Below, one piece after another: positions 32,198 to 42,227 of a DNA stretch of 64,000 nt. Position 1 is the stretch's first letter. Each line of letters begins with the position of its first letter. Below the pieces are notes generated by a model, which had not been told where the DNA came from, made no database searches, and saw nothing but the letters and a program-made list of their open reading frames with translations. The translations under genes were made by a program, and so were the position numbers. The DNA comes from Pseudanabaena sp. Chao 1811 (GTDB taxonomy: Bacteria; Cyanobacteriota; Cyanobacteriia; Pseudanabaenales; Pseudanabaenaceae): assembly GCF_027942295.1 (NCBI RefSeq), contig NZ_CP101416.1, forward strand, positions 3,086,501 to 3,150,500. The letters are read 5' to 3'.

Positions 32198-33466
32198 ATG
32201 ATAAAACAGCGTCGTATTTGGTCTTGGCTTGTGATTGGTTTAATGGCGATCGCCGTCCAGTTTTTTTGGATCGGTGGCGCAAATGCTGCGGTTACAGACT
32301 ATTTGCAGGAACAGAAATTTCTAACCAATGTTTGGCAAATCGTCAACCGATCCTATGTGGATGATGATTTTAATCATCAAAACTGGTACAAAGTGCGTCG
32401 TCAATTTATCAATCGCAAGTTTAATAGTCGCGAAGACACCTATGCGGCAATCCGTGAAATGCTTGCCACACTGGATGATCCCTTCACGCGCTTGCTAGAG
32501 CCAGATAAGTTTAGAAGTATGCAAACTAGCACCTCAGGAGAGTTAACAGGCGTAGGTCTGCAAATCGCAGTGGACGAACCTGATAATACCGTGACGGTAA
32601 TTGCCCCGATTGAGGGTTCGCCTGCGGATGCAGCAGGTGTCAGATCTCGCGATCGCATTGTTGGCATTGATAATATTCCCACTAAGGGCTTAAGTCTTGA
32701 TGAATGCGCCACCAGAATGCGCGGGGCAATTGGTTCAGAAGTAAAGCTCAGTCTGGAACGTCCGCTTGCGGATGCGAAAGGTTTCGAGAAGCTTGATGTG
32801 GTAATTAAACGCGATCGCATTGCCGTTACACCAATCATTGCCAAAATCAATCAAGAGGAAAATCATAAAGTCGGTTATATCCGTTTGAATCAATTCAATG
32901 GCAATGCGGCGGCAGACATGGAAAAGACTTTGAAGAAGTTCCAATCTCAAGGTGCAGATCGTTACGTTCTCGACCTACGAGGCAATCCTGGAGGACTATT
33001 TGACGCAGGTTTACAAATTGCGCGGATGTGGATTCCCGAAGGTACTGTCGTTTATACCGTAGATCGTCATGGCGTGCAGGAGAGTTTTGAAGCTAAAGGA
33101 GATGCGATTACCAATGCGCCGTTAGTGGTACTCACCGATGGCGGTACAGCTAGTGCTAGTGAAATCCTTGCTGGGGCTTTGCAAGAGAATAATCGCGCTC
33201 AGCTTGTGGGAACGACAACCTTTGGTAAGGGGTTAATTCAATCTTTATATGAATTGGAAGATGGTGCAGGTTTGGCGGTCACTATTGCTAAGTATGAAAC
33301 CCCCCAACATCATAATATCCACAAGCGCGGCATCATTCCCGATATTGAAGTCGAGCTAACTCAACCTATTACTCGCAAACAACTCGGCACAAAGGAAGAT
33401 CCTCAATATGTGGCGGCGCTATCAGTTTTAGATGGAACCTATAAAAACATGGTAGCAAAATCATAA
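32198..33466 (+). CDS. Carboxyl-terminal processing protease (S41, Ctp family)
   Basis: The protein has 422 residues. An N-terminal signal peptide (RIWSWLVIGLMAIAVQFFWIG, cleavage near AANA) directs it to the lumen or periplasm. A PDZ domain follows (about 110-200, with GVGLQIAVDE and GVRSRDRIVGID). The S41 domain has catalytic Ser near 319 in GTASASEIL and Lys near 344 in TFGKGLIQ, 25 apart as in D1-processing CtpA. Cyanobacteria have several paralogues, of which CtpA matures the D1 protein of photosystem II. Which paralogue this is cannot be decided here. A long palindromic repeat follows the gene. Confidence 0.9.
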   Translation: MIKQRRIWSWLVIGLMAIAVQFFWIGGANAAVTDYLQEQKFLTNVWQIVNRSYVDDDFNHQNWYKVRRQFINRKFNSREDTYAAIREMLATLDDPFTRLLEPDKFRSMQTSTSGELTGVGLQIAVDEPDNTVTVIAPIEGSPADAAGVRSRDRIVGIDNIPTKGLSLDECATRMRGAIGSEVKLSLERPLADAKGFEKLDVVIKRDRIAVTPIIAKINQEENHKVGYIRLNQFNGNAAADMEKTLKKFQSQGADRYVLDLRGNPGGLFDAGLQIARMWIPEGTVVYTVDRHGVQESFEAKGDAITNAPLVVLTDGGTASASEILAGALQENNRAQLVGTTTFGKGLIQSLYELEDGAGLAVTIAKYETPQHHNIHKRGIIPDIEVELTQPITRKQLGTKEDPQYVAALSVLDGTYKNMVAKS

Positions 33467-33474
33467 ATTAATCG

Positions 33475-33544
33475 CCCCCTAGCCCCCAATTCTGGGGGAA
33501 CAATAATTTTCAAAGTCCCCCAGAATTGGGGGATTTAGGGGGCT
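33475..33544. repeat. Long palindrome with CCCCCAATTCTGGGGG arms
   Basis: GCCCCCTAGCCCCCAATTCT and its near-complement on the right side form a long stem with an AT-rich centre; each arm also contains its own smaller palindrome CCCCCAATTCTGGGGG. This type of repeat is widespread in cyanobacterial intergenic DNA. It starts 9 bases after the Ctp stop and could act as its terminator. Confidence 0.7.
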
Positions 33545-33593
33545 TGATAAATCACAACAAAGATAGAGAGATTTGTGTGTATAAGATAGATTT

Positions 33594-34931
33594 TTATGTG
33601 GAGTATAAACTCTGTAGAGTTGGAATAAAGGAAGGATAGGAAATTGCGGCGGATTCGGCACGGTTGATTGAGGTTTTGCCTTTGGCAACTAGAGCCGCGA
33701 TCGCTAAACTCATGGCTATACGATGATCGTCATAGCTATCGACCTCAGTACCCGTCAGCGCTTTACCGCCGACGATTTCCATGCCATCGGGTCGCTCAGT
33801 CACATTTGCACCGAGTTTGGTTAATTCCTTCACCATTGCCACAATTCGATCGCTTTCTTTGACCCGCAGTTCTTCGGCATCCTCAATAATGGTTGTTCCT
33901 TCTGCACAACTAGCGGCGATCGCTAAAATGGGAATCTCATCAATTAAACGAGGAATGACCGCACCACCGATGCGGCAAGCTTTGAGAGATGCCGAACGCA
34001 CATGTAAATCGGCAACGGGTTCGCCTGTAACTTCGCGTTCATTTTCATAGGTAATGTCGGCTCCCATTTCCGCAAGAACTTCTAAAATCCCTGTACGAGT
34101 GGGATTAATTCCCACATTCTCAATTACTAAATCAGAATTGGGAACGATTGAGGCAGCGACTAGCCAAAAAGCAGCAGAACTAATATCTCCGGGGACGGTT
34201 ACTTCTTGACCAACTAATTTTGCACCACCTTTAACGGAGACCGTATTGGTGTCAACATCGACACTGACATTCGCGCCAAAAGCTGCCAACATTCTTTCAC
34301 TGTGATCACGCGATCGCTCTGGCTCGGTGATAATCGTTTCGCCATCGGTCATCAAACCTGCCAGCATGATGCAGGACTTGACCTGTGCCGAAGCGACGGG
34401 GGATTGATAGTGAATTGCTTTGAGATTTTGTCCTGAAATGGCGAGGGGTGCACGCGCTCCATTTTCTCTACCCCAAATACTAGCTCCCATTTGGCGCAAA
34501 GGATTGACGACGCGGGACATGGGACGCGATCGTAAGGAAGCATCACCTGTGACTGTAAAGAAGCGATCGGGATGGCTCGCTAAAATGCCTAACATTAACC
34601 GTAGCGTAGTGCCTGAATTACCTGCATTGAGCACATCTACGGGTTCCTTGAGATTCCCTAGCCCAATCCCCTTGACGATCACTAAATCTGAATTTAGCTC
34701 AGATATTTCCGCCCCCATCGCCGCAAAACAAGCTGCGGTACTACGAGGATCTTCCCCCAGTAGTAGCCCACGAATTCGTGTTTCTCCTTCGGCAAGGGAG
34801 CCAAGCATTAACGCCCGATGCGAAATGGATTTATCCCCCGGAATCGTAATTCTGCCCTGTAACCCCTGAGGCAACTGGCTAGAGTCAATAGTGAGGATAT
34901 GGTTGGGGTGCGTAGTGGCAAGGTCAATCAT
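33594..34931 (-). CDS. aroA: 3-phosphoshikimate 1-carboxyvinyltransferase (EPSP synthase)
   Basis: From ATG 34931 the protein has 445 residues; the longer frame would need a TTG. Motifs are [19 protein letters not shown] (PEP/S3P-binding), [15 protein letters not shown], the RPMSR loop and a C-terminal DYHDHR-like [10 protein letters not shown] with the catalytic acidic and His residues. It transfers enolpyruvate from PEP to shikimate-3-phosphate in aromatic amino acid synthesis in the cytoplasm. It is a single gene. The Yip1-family gene diverges from it. Confidence 0.97.
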   Translation of the reverse strand: MIDLATTHPNHILTIDSSQLPQGLQGRITIPGDKSISHRALMLGSLAEGETRIRGLLLGEDPRSTAACFAAMGAEISELNSDLVIVKGIGLGNLKEPVDVLNAGNSGTTLRLMLGILASHPDRFFTVTGDASLRSRPMSRVVNPLRQMGASIWGRENGARAPLAISGQNLKAIHYQSPVASAQVKSCIMLAGLMTDGETIITEPERSRDHSERMLAAFGANVSVDVDTNTVSVKGGAKLVGQEVTVPGDISSAAFWLVAASIVPNSDLVIENVGINPTRTGILEVLAEMGADITYENEREVTGEPVADLHVRSASLKACRIGGAVIPRLIDEIPILAIAASCAEGTTIIEDAEELRVKESDRIVAMVKELTKLGANVTERPDGMEIVGGKALTGTEVDSYDDHRIAMSLAIAALVAKGKTSINRAESAAISYPSFIPTLQSLYST

Positions 34932-35053
34932 GTTAAAGTCAGTTAGCAATTACTATTAGATTACAGTGCTTTGCGCTCTCCGTAAAACATAGAGTTTTGT
35001 TGAAAGTGTTGCCAAATAACCCTTTCAAGAATAGTTGCTCATAGGAAGAAACC

Positions 35054-35689
35054 ATGAATGCCACGCCCAATCCTGAAGATATTAATGCGATCGCTCCTGA
35101 TAGCAGCACCGATAGCAATACCAGTAGCAATGCTGAAAGTGTTACTCTTCCCGCACCACCACAAAATTTAGGGACATTTCTCGATCGCCTATATGGGACA
35201 TTATTTTTGCCCCAAGTAACCTTTGAGCAACTCAAGGCACATCCGTCCTTTGTGCAAGCAGCGATCGTGATTGCTTTAGTCAATGCTTTGGAAGCCATTC
35301 GCCTTGATCATTTATCGATTGTGAGAATTATCGGCTCGGTGATTGGTGGGAGCATTGGCTGGGTATTTTTTACATTTTTATTGAAACAATTGGCTAATGT
35401 GTTTCAAAAGAATGTGGAGATGCTGGAGTTACTGACCCTCACGGGTTTTGCGAGCTTACCTTGGATATTCATGGCTCCTGCCCTCAGCTTGCCACCCCAA
35501 TCCCGTTTTCTTGGCGCGATCGCGGTGATCATCTGGTTTATTGTCTGGCAGGTATGGAGCGCATCGGTAGCACTAGGTATTAAAAGCTGGAAAACTTTAG
35601 CGATCATTCCTTTAGCGATCGCTGGTGGTATCGTTGCCCTGATTTGGCTCGGTAACACCATCAAGTTGCTATTGAGCATTAGCTTTTAA
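35054..35689 (+). CDS. Yip1-domain membrane protein
   Basis: The protein has 211 residues. After a Ser/Asn-rich soluble leader (about 1-45) come about five hydrophobic segments (72-88, 94-115, 130-150, 158-175 and 183-205). Family features are FLDRLYGTLFLPQVTFEQL near the start and LLTLTGFASLPWIFMAPA in the middle, typical of bacterial Yip1-domain proteins. The molecular role in bacteria is unknown. Its stop codon is part of the inverted-end element that separates it from sqdX. Confidence 0.75.
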   Translation: MNATPNPEDINAIAPDSSTDSNTSSNAESVTLPAPPQNLGTFLDRLYGTLFLPQVTFEQLKAHPSFVQAAIVIALVNALEAIRLDHLSIVRIIGSVIGGSIGWVFFTFLLKQLANVFQKNVEMLELLTLTGFASLPWIFMAPALSLPPQSRFLGAIAVIIWFIVWQVWSASVALGIKSWKTLAIIPLAIAGGIVALIWLGNTIKLLLSISF

Positions 35690-35784
35690 GTAGCTAGGAG
35701 TAATTCCAAAATCTGTGGCGCACGCTGCGCGTGCGTCACAGATTTTGGGTTTTATATTTAATTGCACCCAGCTACTTAAAAGCT
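35681..35784. repeat. Complete inverted-end element between convergent genes
   Basis: Perfect 15-base outer arms AGCTTTTAAGTAGCT (35681-35695) and complement (35770-35784) enclose a near-perfect hairpin at 35706-35748 (20-base arms, one mismatch, loop TGC) and a TTTTATATTTAATTGCACCC stretch. The left arm contains the TAA of the Yip1 gene and the right arm ends one base before the sqdX stop. This is the best-preserved copy of the family. Confidence 0.75.
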
Positions 35785-35785
35785 T

Positions 35786-36910
35786 TTAAACTAATGTTGG
35801 CTGAGAAGTTTTGATTGTTTGTTCGTAATATTTTTGTAACTGGCGCGTGGCAGCATCCCATCCCCATTTTTCTGCTTCGAGACGGGCTTCAATGCACATT
35901 GCTTCATGGCGATCGCGTAATAGATTTTGAGTAGCTGTCACCAAGCCATCGCGATCGCTTGGCTCAAATAAATAGCCATTAACGCCATTAGTGACAATAT
36001 CAGGGATGCCACCTGAGTTTGCGGCGACAACAGGACAACCTGCTGCCATTGCTTCTAATAGCACTAAGCCGAGGGTTTCGGTACGGGATGGGAATAGAAA
36101 GGCATCGCTAGAGGCAAAGGCAGAAGCAAGATCATCACCACGCAGATAACCGACAAAATTAGTATTTGTCCCTGAAAAGATTTTCTCTAGCTCCTGACGG
36201 TAGGGCCCGTCACCGACGAGGGCAAGGCGACTATTGGGAATAGCCTGTAACACGGGCAGGATTTGCTGAATCTCTTTCTCCGCTGACAGTCTACCTACAT
36301 ATAAAAACAAAGTATCTTCGGGATGTCCTTGCGTAAGGCGCGATCGCATTTCGTCACTTTTAAACCTTGGATGAAACTGCACCGTATCCACACCACGCTG
36401 CCACAGGTCGAGCCTTTCTACACCATGCGATCGCAATTCATCGATCATCGCTGTGGACGTACAGAGATTTAACACAGCCTGATTATGCGTATTTTTTACC
36501 AAGTCCCACATCAGCCCTTCGAGAAAGCCTAAACCGTAATGCTGTAAATATTGGGGCAAATGCGTATGGTAAGAAGCCATCAAGGGGTAATTCATCTTTT
36601 TGGCATAATAAATCCCAGCCATTCCTAAAATTGCAGGATTGACGACATGGATCAAATCAGGTTTGAACTGTTCTAGGGCATGACCAATTGAAGGGCGCGG
36701 CAAGGCTAGTTTTAGTTCTGGATATAGGGGAAAGTCAAAGGCAGATACCCCGTAAATCTGAGCGCCGCAATATTCCGTAAGTCCCCCGTCGGGCGAAAAT
36801 ACGAGGACTTGATTACCGAGATTGACCAAATACTCAACGGTATATTTGAGGCGGGTGACGATGCCATCGATTTTTGGCAAAAATGTCTCGGTAAATATGG
36901 CGATACGCAT
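35786..36910 (-). CDS. sqdX: Sulfoquinovosyltransferase (SqdX-like, GT4)
   Basis: From ATG 36910 (MRIAIFTETFLPKIDGIVTR) the protein has 374 residues; the longer frame adds a poor leader. It is a GT-B glycosyltransferase. Diagnostic segments are VFSPDGGL.EYCGAQIYGVS, LALPRPSIGHAL, HVVNPAILG and SYHTHLPQYLQHYGLG. The nucleotide-sugar site is in PSRTETLGLVLLEAMAAG. These match SqdX, which transfers sulfoquinovose from UDP-sulfoquinovose to diacylglycerol to form the thylakoid sulfolipid SQDG. sqdB is not adjacent. The gene is convergent with the Yip1 gene. Confidence 0.88.
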   Translation of the reverse strand: MRIAIFTETFLPKIDGIVTRLKYTVEYLVNLGNQVLVFSPDGGLTEYCGAQIYGVSAFDFPLYPELKLALPRPSIGHALEQFKPDLIHVVNPAILGMAGIYYAKKMNYPLMASYHTHLPQYLQHYGLGFLEGLMWDLVKNTHNQAVLNLCTSTAMIDELRSHGVERLDLWQRGVDTVQFHPRFKSDEMRSRLTQGHPEDTLFLYVGRLSAEKEIQQILPVLQAIPNSRLALVGDGPYRQELEKIFSGTNTNFVGYLRGDDLASAFASSDAFLFPSRTETLGLVLLEAMAAGCPVVAANSGGIPDIVTNGVNGYLFEPSDRDGLVTATQNLLRDRHEAMCIEARLEAEKWGWDAATRQLQKYYEQTIKTSQPTLV

Positions 36911-36959
36911 AGTTATAACTGCACGGAATCGTTGTCTGTAAGTTGACAGCATCATAAAA

Positions 36960-36987
36960 GAAAAAGCACCCTATAGGGTGCTTTTTC
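36960..36987 (-). terminator. Intrinsic terminator downstream of ilvN
   Basis: GAAAAAGCACCC, TATA, GGGTGCTTTTTC form a 12-base stem with A/T flanks 26 bases beyond the ilvN stop, before the sqdX start region. Confidence 0.85.
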
Positions 36988-37013
36988 TTGAAAAGCCTCA
37001 ATTGAGGAGACTA

Positions 37014-37553
37014 CTAAAGATTAGATAAAGCGCCTCGCGCCCCGTCACGGGAAACTTTGAGATATTCCGTATTAACCCCTGATTCACGGGTAAGCGAAAC
37101 CTTGCCAGTACGCGCAATTTCGCGAATGCCAAACTTATTTAACATCTTCAAGATCGCCACCATCTTACCAGGGTCACCCACTACCTCGATAGTTAAGAAA
37201 TCGTCAGCTACGTCAACGATCCGAGCACGGAAAATTTGCGAGATCTCGATAATTTCTGATCGCACATTTGGGGCAGCATTTACCTTAACAAGCATCAACT
37301 CACGCTCAACACAAGGAATATCGGTAAAGTCGAGAATAGTGATCGTATTAATTAGTTTTTGCAACTGCTTGGTGATTTGCTCAATCGTATGATCGTCGCC
37401 TGAGACAACCATCGTAATGCGCGTAAATCCATCTTGCTCAGCCGTCCCGACCGCAAGGCTCTCGATATTAAAACCTCGGCGGGCGAACAAGCTAGCAATG
37501 CGGGTCAGCACGCCTGCCTCATCTTGGACGACAACGGAGAGAGTATGTTTCAT
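37014..37553 (-). CDS. ilvN: Acetolactate synthase small (regulatory) subunit
   Basis: The protein has 179 residues. An N-terminal ACT domain ([36 protein letters not shown]) binds branched-chain amino acids for feedback control, and a second ACT-like domain ([21 protein letters not shown]) follows. It partners the large catalytic subunit, encoded elsewhere, in the first common step of valine, leucine and isoleucine synthesis. Length and order are normal. It ends in its own terminator. Confidence 0.95.
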   Translation of the reverse strand: MKHTLSVVVQDEAGVLTRIASLFARRGFNIESLAVGTAEQDGFTRITMVVSGDDHTIEQITKQLQKLINTITILDFTDIPCVERELMLVKVNAAPNVRSEIIEISQIFRARIVDVADDFLTIEVVGDPGKMVAILKMLNKFGIREIARTGKVSLTRESGVNTEYLKVSRDGARGALSNL

Positions 37554-37651
37554 GGTGACAAATTCGGCAAATAAACAGCACAGTAGACTATATTAATGAC
37601 TTTGGTTACTTTATTGCGACTATCAAGCTACATATTGCATAGCCAATTATC

Positions 37652-40600
37652 TTAGATTTCTAAATTACGCACCAGATTTTCAAAGTCATCACATAATTTA
37701 TTGACTAAATCTTCTATTTCTTTGAAGAAGGAATCTCCAACTTTTTTACGGTATAAGACTTTGTACTTACGATAGATTTTAGAAAAATCGTCATAAATCT
37801 CTTCCTCTGAGACGTTAGATTTTATTTTGGTAATTAATCGTTTACCATCATCAGAGGAAAGAATATAGGCAAAAAATTCATATATCTTTGCCTTAAAGTC
37901 ACGAATACGCTCTCCCTTTAATTCTTCTTGCTCATTCCGTGCTTCGAGGATGGCAAGAATATCAAATTGATGAACTGTATAGGGAGATTTACCTTCAGCT
38001 ATTTTGATTGGAGGTTTTGGTTTGGTTTCTTTGGGCTGGGTTTGGACTTCGATAATGCCGATTTGATTGTCAAAATAGACCTCGATCGCATCTTTAATAT
38101 CATCGGTGCGATGTATCTGATTGTAGATTTTGTTGAATAGGCGCAGAAAATTTAAAAAATGCGGTTCGCTGTATTTTGGCTCTAGAGCAATTACATATTC
38201 AATGCGATTGAGAATGGTGAAATATTGGGCGGTTTTGGCTTTGGTGTCGGCAGTGGGTTTGGGATTAGCCTCGATATACTTTTCGATGTTGCTTTCGAGA
38301 TCTAGGTAGTTTTCGGGATTGTTGGGCTTTGTGTCATCGTGGGCGATCGCCACAAATATATTGAAAAACTCTGCGTAAACATCAGACTTTTTGAGCATTG
38401 TGAAGAGAATTTCTAATATGCGTTTATCGCTGAAGGGATCGAAGTCACTCACGACAACATCTGAGAAATGCTCGAAGGCTTCTTTGATATTTTGGACGTT
38501 GACATTGTTGTAGGAGAAGTCAACGATTTTGCATTCATTTTTATGTTTGGCGGTGCGATTGACTCTGGATATTGCTTGAATGGCGCTAATACCTTTGATT
38601 TCTTTGTCTAGAAATAGGGTGTGCAGTCTTTTTTCGTCGAATCCTGTTTGCAGTTTGGCAACCACGATAATTAAGCCATTTTTCTTGAGGGCAAAGTTTT
38701 CTAAGACTTTTTCTTCGGTGAGTCCGTCATTTAGTCCTGTGGCGCTTTGCTCGTCTTGGTTGCTGGAGTAGACGATGTGAATAGGTGCTTCGGCATATTT
38801 AGCGTATTTATTTTGTTTGACGATTTCTTGGAAATGTTTAGTGATGGCTTGTTTGTATGCGATCGCTGCCTTAATCGAGTACACGGCAAGCATGGCTTTT
38901 GCCGTGCCGCGAATTTTAGGATAGACATCTTTTACGAGTAGATCGGCGATGTATTTGGCGATCGCATTAATTCGTTCTCTTTCTTCATAGATTTGCTTTT
39001 TGTCAATATCTTTATAATTAGGTTGCTCAAAACCTTCCATTTTGTTTTGAGGAAGGTCAAATAACATTTTGGAAGCAACAGGGATAATATTTTCGATAGG
39101 ATTATGAATAAAGCCGTCTTTGATTGCTTCATTCATGGTGTAGGAATCGAAGGGAACCCACAGCTTTTCGCTTTCGGCATAGCCGCTAAATTCACCAAAA
39201 CGGGCGAGGGTATGGTCGTCAGGTGTGGCGGTGAAGCCGATAATTAAATTCTTTTTGGTACGGAATAGGCTGGTTTGAGTGTCAAAGGGTGTTTGCAGTT
39301 CATCGAAGATATTGACCATTTCTTCATGTTGCTCACCACTGTTGGAACGGTGGATTTCATCGATTAGGAAGACAATACGCAATTGCGAGAGTTTTTGCAT
39401 GGTGTCAGGGGCAAGCATTTCTGCAACTGCACCAAATTTTTGCAAGTTGACGATCACTAGGCGGGTATCGGATTCGAGGGCTTTTTGGAAACTTGCCTTG
39501 TTATTTGCTTCCACATACATCCGATTGTCGATGTTCATATTTAGCATTTTTGAGTCGATCTGGCTGCGGAGTTGCAGGCGATCGACGACAATCATGATTT
39601 TGTCATAGACATATTCACCATTGCGGCGTAGGTCTTTGAGTTGCAGTGCTGTCCAGCCAATGATGTTGGATTTGCCAAATCCTGCGGCATATTGCAGGAG
39701 GAGCGAATAGATATTTTTGTTGTTGGCGTAGGCTTTACGCTTTTCGATGAGTTCGGCGCGTTTGCTAGGGGCGACATGGGCGAGTTGTCGCTCTAGTTGT
39801 TTGATGAAGTAATCATCTTCGGTTTCATGATCGAGAAATTCATCGATTTTGGCGAGAATTTTGTCTGTGCCAAATTTTTGTTTGGGACGGGGCGAGATGA
39901 GGTGTCCTTTTTCGTCTTTGAGTTCTTTTTTGCCATTAACAAAATAGACATCACGCTCGATGAAGTTGTAATAGAGAATTTCCTTTTCGATGAAGCTTTT
40001 GCCGTAATGGTATTTGAATATTTCTTTGAGTTTGTCTTTTTTGTCGGCGTTAGGATTTAGCAGGGGATAGGGTTTAAATACTTTGATGGCGTTTTTTTCG
40101 TATTCTTCGCGATCAAACTCTTTATCGCGGCAGGTGGTGAGAATCTCATCAAAAAAGTCAGAGATGGTGCGGATAACGTAGGTTTCGCCGAGGTCGGTGC
40201 TGGTGATATGGATTGCTTTTTCAAATATTTTTAAGAAGTCTTTGCGATGAGATTCTTTTTCTTTATCGCTGAGATAGAGATGGCGATCAAAGTTTTCGTA
40301 ATAGACTCTGACGGCTTCAAAGTAGTCTTTGATGACTTTACCGCGTCCGTTCTTTTTGGCGGTTTGGTTGCTGAGGTTAGATTTTAGTTCGCTATAGCCG
40401 AGATAGATGCCATTCACAAATAGGCAAATATCAGGGCGAAAGGAGAAGATGATTTTGTTTTGATATTTGTATTTGTAGGGTAGTTCTTGGACTACGGAAA
40501 ATATATTTTGATTGAAGAGATTACTATCATGAATTACGCTGTCATCGGTATAAAACAGATGTAGTTTTACACCTTGGAATGTAATGGATTTATTGGCATT

Positions 40601-40867
40601 AATAAACAGTGCCATGTTGCGACTACTGGCGATTCGTTCTTGGATTAATTCGATGAGTTCTGCTAATAGTTTTTTGCGATCGCCACTATATTTTTTGAGC
40701 AGGAGTTCGTAATTTTTTTGATTGAGTTCAGTTTCAGAAATGAAGGTTTGAAGGTCTTCTTCGATGATCAGGGAGTTGGTGACGGTGTTGGCTTTAACTT
40801 CTTGATAGCCTAGACTTTCACGAAAGAAGGGGATCAGGAATTTGTCTTGAAGGTGAGTTTCGTTCAT
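37652..40867 (-). CDS. hsdR: Type I restriction enzyme, R subunit, system B
   Basis: The protein has 1071 residues. The N-terminal nuclease motif is FRPDICLFVNGIYLGYSELKS (about 142-162). The motor has Walker A AAGFGKSN (near 393), a DEIH variant of the DEAD box in LIDEIHRSNSG (near 503), motif III IIGFTATPDD and QAISRVNRTA as motif VI. It is unrelated in detail to HsdR of system A. The frame is intact. It lies 1.5 kb from the rest of the hsd genes, separated by a toxin-antitoxin pair and a GxxExxY unit read on the other strand. Confidence 0.92.
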   Translation of the reverse strand: MNETHLQDKFLIPFFRESLGYQEVKANTVTNSLIIEEDLQTFISETELNQKNYELLLKKYSGDRKKLLAELIELIQERIASSRNMALFINANKSITFQGVKLHLFYTDDSVIHDSNLFNQNIFSVVQELPYKYKYQNKIIFSFRPDICLFVNGIYLGYSELKSNLSNQTAKKNGRGKVIKDYFEAVRVYYENFDRHLYLSDKEKESHRKDFLKIFEKAIHITSTDLGETYVIRTISDFFDEILTTCRDKEFDREEYEKNAIKVFKPYPLLNPNADKKDKLKEIFKYHYGKSFIEKEILYYNFIERDVYFVNGKKELKDEKGHLISPRPKQKFGTDKILAKIDEFLDHETEDDYFIKQLERQLAHVAPSKRAELIEKRKAYANNKNIYSLLLQYAAGFGKSNIIGWTALQLKDLRRNGEYVYDKIMIVVDRLQLRSQIDSKMLNMNIDNRMYVEANNKASFQKALESDTRLVIVNLQKFGAVAEMLAPDTMQKLSQLRIVFLIDEIHRSNSGEQHEEMVNIFDELQTPFDTQTSLFRTKKNLIIGFTATPDDHTLARFGEFSGYAESEKLWVPFDSYTMNEAIKDGFIHNPIENIIPVASKMLFDLPQNKMEGFEQPNYKDIDKKQIYEERERINAIAKYIADLLVKDVYPKIRGTAKAMLAVYSIKAAIAYKQAITKHFQEIVKQNKYAKYAEAPIHIVYSSNQDEQSATGLNDGLTEEKVLENFALKKNGLIIVVAKLQTGFDEKRLHTLFLDKEIKGISAIQAISRVNRTAKHKNECKIVDFSYNNVNVQNIKEAFEHFSDVVVSDFDPFSDKRILEILFTMLKKSDVYAEFFNIFVAIAHDDTKPNNPENYLDLESNIEKYIEANPKPTADTKAKTAQYFTILNRIEYVIALEPKYSEPHFLNFLRLFNKIYNQIHRTDDIKDAIEVYFDNQIGIIEVQTQPKETKPKPPIKIAEGKSPYTVHQFDILAILEARNEQEELKGERIRDFKAKIYEFFAYILSSDDGKRLITKIKSNVSEEEIYDDFSKIYRKYKVLYRKKVGDSFFKEIEDLVNKLCDDFENLVRNLEI

Positions 40868-40943
40868 GAGAAGCTTTAACCAGTAAGAATATGATAAAGT
40901 AAGGATTCCTTACACTGTATTTAATCGAGTTAGAAGGTTTGCG

Positions 40944-41162
40944 ATGCTTGCTAAGTTAACTGCAAAAAATCAGCTTACTTTACCTAAAAGTATCACACGA
41001 GAAATTGGTGATTCTGAATATTTTGATGTAAAAGTCGTGGATGGACAAATAATTCTTACGCCTGTGAAAATTCAAAGGGCTGACGCTGTAAGGGCTAAAC
41101 TGGCGGCTTTGGAGTTAAGCGATCGCGATATTGACGATGCGGTAAATTGGGCGCGGAAGTGA
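40944..41162 (+). CDS. AbrB/MazE-type antitoxin
   Basis: The 72-residue protein has a swapped-hairpin AbrB domain (MLAKLTAKNQLTLPKSITRE, FDVKVVDGQIILTPV). The C-terminal helical tail (ADAVRAKLAALELSDRDIDDAVNWAR) would bind the toxin. Its stop overlaps the next ATG by one base (TGATG), so the pair is translationally coupled. It probably represses its own promoter, which lies in the 76 bases between it and the divergent hsdR. Confidence 0.85.
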   Translation: MLAKLTAKNQLTLPKSITREIGDSEYFDVKVVDGQIILTPVKIQRADAVRAKLAALELSDRDIDDAVNWARK

Positions 41163-41587
41163 TGACCGATCGCATCCGAGTTGTGATTGATACGAATTTA
41201 TTGGTGTCGGCTTTGATATTTGGGGGGAATATGGCGAAGCTGCGTTTTGCATGGCAAGGCGATCGCTTTATTGCTTTGGCTTCTAAGGCAACGGTTACGG
41301 AGTTAATACGGGTGCTTGCTTATCCAAAATTTAAGCTGACGAGGACAGATCAAGAGGATTTATTAGCTGATTATTTACCATTTTGCGAAACGGTTTTGAT
41401 GCCTGAGCAGTTGCCTGTTATTCCGCAATGTCGCGATCCTTTTGATGAACCTTTTCTAATTTTGGCGCTGGTGGGTTGTGCTGATTATTTGGTGACAGGC
41501 GATCGTGATTTGTTATGTCTTGCGGATAGTTTTGCTTGTCCGATTGTGACGTTTGAAGAGTTTTTTAAAGTTGTGAAAATTGTTTGA
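41162..41587 (+). CDS. PIN-domain toxin (COG1569 type)
   Basis: From ATG 41162 the protein has 141 residues. PIN-fold acidic residues are in VVIDTNLLVSALIFGG (first Asp), the central ATVTELIRVL (Glu), and CRDPFDEPFLILALVG plus YLVTGDRDLLCL near the C-terminus. These would bind metal for ribonuclease activity. It is paired with the AbrB-type antitoxin. All catalytic positions are present, so unlike the two decayed toxins elsewhere in the window this one looks functional. Confidence 0.87.
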   Translation: MTDRIRVVIDTNLLVSALIFGGNMAKLRFAWQGDRFIALASKATVTELIRVLAYPKFKLTRTDQEDLLADYLPFCETVLMPEQLPVIPQCRDPFDEPFLILALVGCADYLVTGDRDLLCLADSFACPIVTFEEFFKVVKIV

Positions 41588-41844
41588 ACACGGATTTTTG
41601 AGATTACACAGATTTCACTGATGTTTGAACACAGATTTTTAGGGATTACGCTGATTTCACAGATTTTTTTGGATGCTCGCAAGAAAGTTAAAATCTGTGT
41701 AATCCTTTAATCCATCTAATCTGTGATTCAGACTCTTATTAATTGTTGGAACACGGATTAGACAGATTACTCCGATTTCACGGATTTTTTAATTTGTGTA
41801 ATCCTGTAATCAGTTTAATCTGTGTTCTAAGGTTGTGTGAGTGT
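41588..41844. repeat. Iterated ACACGGATT/GATTAC repeat block, left of GxxExxY gene
   Basis: Short variants of GAACACGGATT, GATTACxCTGATTTCAC and AATCTGTGTAATCC repeat in both orientations throughout this stretch. Positions 41642-41740 (99 bases) recur as a direct repeat at 42317-42415 with only a few differences. The block starts just after the PIN toxin stop. No gene is inside. Confidence 0.8.
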
Positions 41845-42222
41845 ATGGAGAATTTTAAGTATGCGGATATTACTCAGAAGATTATCGGGGCTAGTTTTGA
41901 GGTGCATAAGTTTTTGGGTAATGGGTTTCAGGAGGTGATCTATCAGAGGGCTTTGGCTTATGAGTTGGGTCAGGCGGGGTTGAGTTTTGCGCGGGAGATT
42001 GAGCAGCATATTTTTTATAAGGATTTGCCTGAGCCGATTGGGACTCGTCGGGCTGATTTTGTGGTGGAGGATAAGGTTTTGGTGGAGTTAAAGGCGGTTA
42101 TTCAGCTTGAGGATGTGCATTTGGCTCAGGCTTTGAATTATCTGAAGGTGTATAAGTTGGAGGTTGGTTTGCTGATTAATTTTGGTAGCAAGAGTATGAC
42201 GTTTAAGCGGTTGGTGAGGTGA
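41845..42222 (+). CDS. GxxExxY family protein
   Basis: From ATG 41845 the protein has 125 residues, the family's usual length. The eponymous motif is present as GNGFQEVIYQ (G-x-x-x-x-E-x-x-Y region), followed by ADFVVEDKVLVELKAV, which looks like a PD-(D/E)xK-type core (D...ExK), and LAQALNYLKVYKLEVGLLIN. The function is unknown; a nuclease-like fold is plausible. It is flanked on both sides by the same ACACGGATT repeats, an association I know from members in other genomes. Codon use is GTT/TTG-rich and differs from neighbouring hsd genes. Confidence 0.87.
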   Translation: MENFKYADITQKIIGASFEVHKFLGNGFQEVIYQRALAYELGQAGLSFAREIEQHIFYKDLPEPIGTRRADFVVEDKVLVELKAVIQLEDVHLAQALNYLKVYKLEVGLLINFGSKSMTFKRLVR

Positions 42223-42227
42223 TGGTT

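Noticed and set aside
34420-34869. 149-codon plus-strand open frame
   Set aside because: It is antisense to aroA, has no family resemblance and has a low-quality composition.
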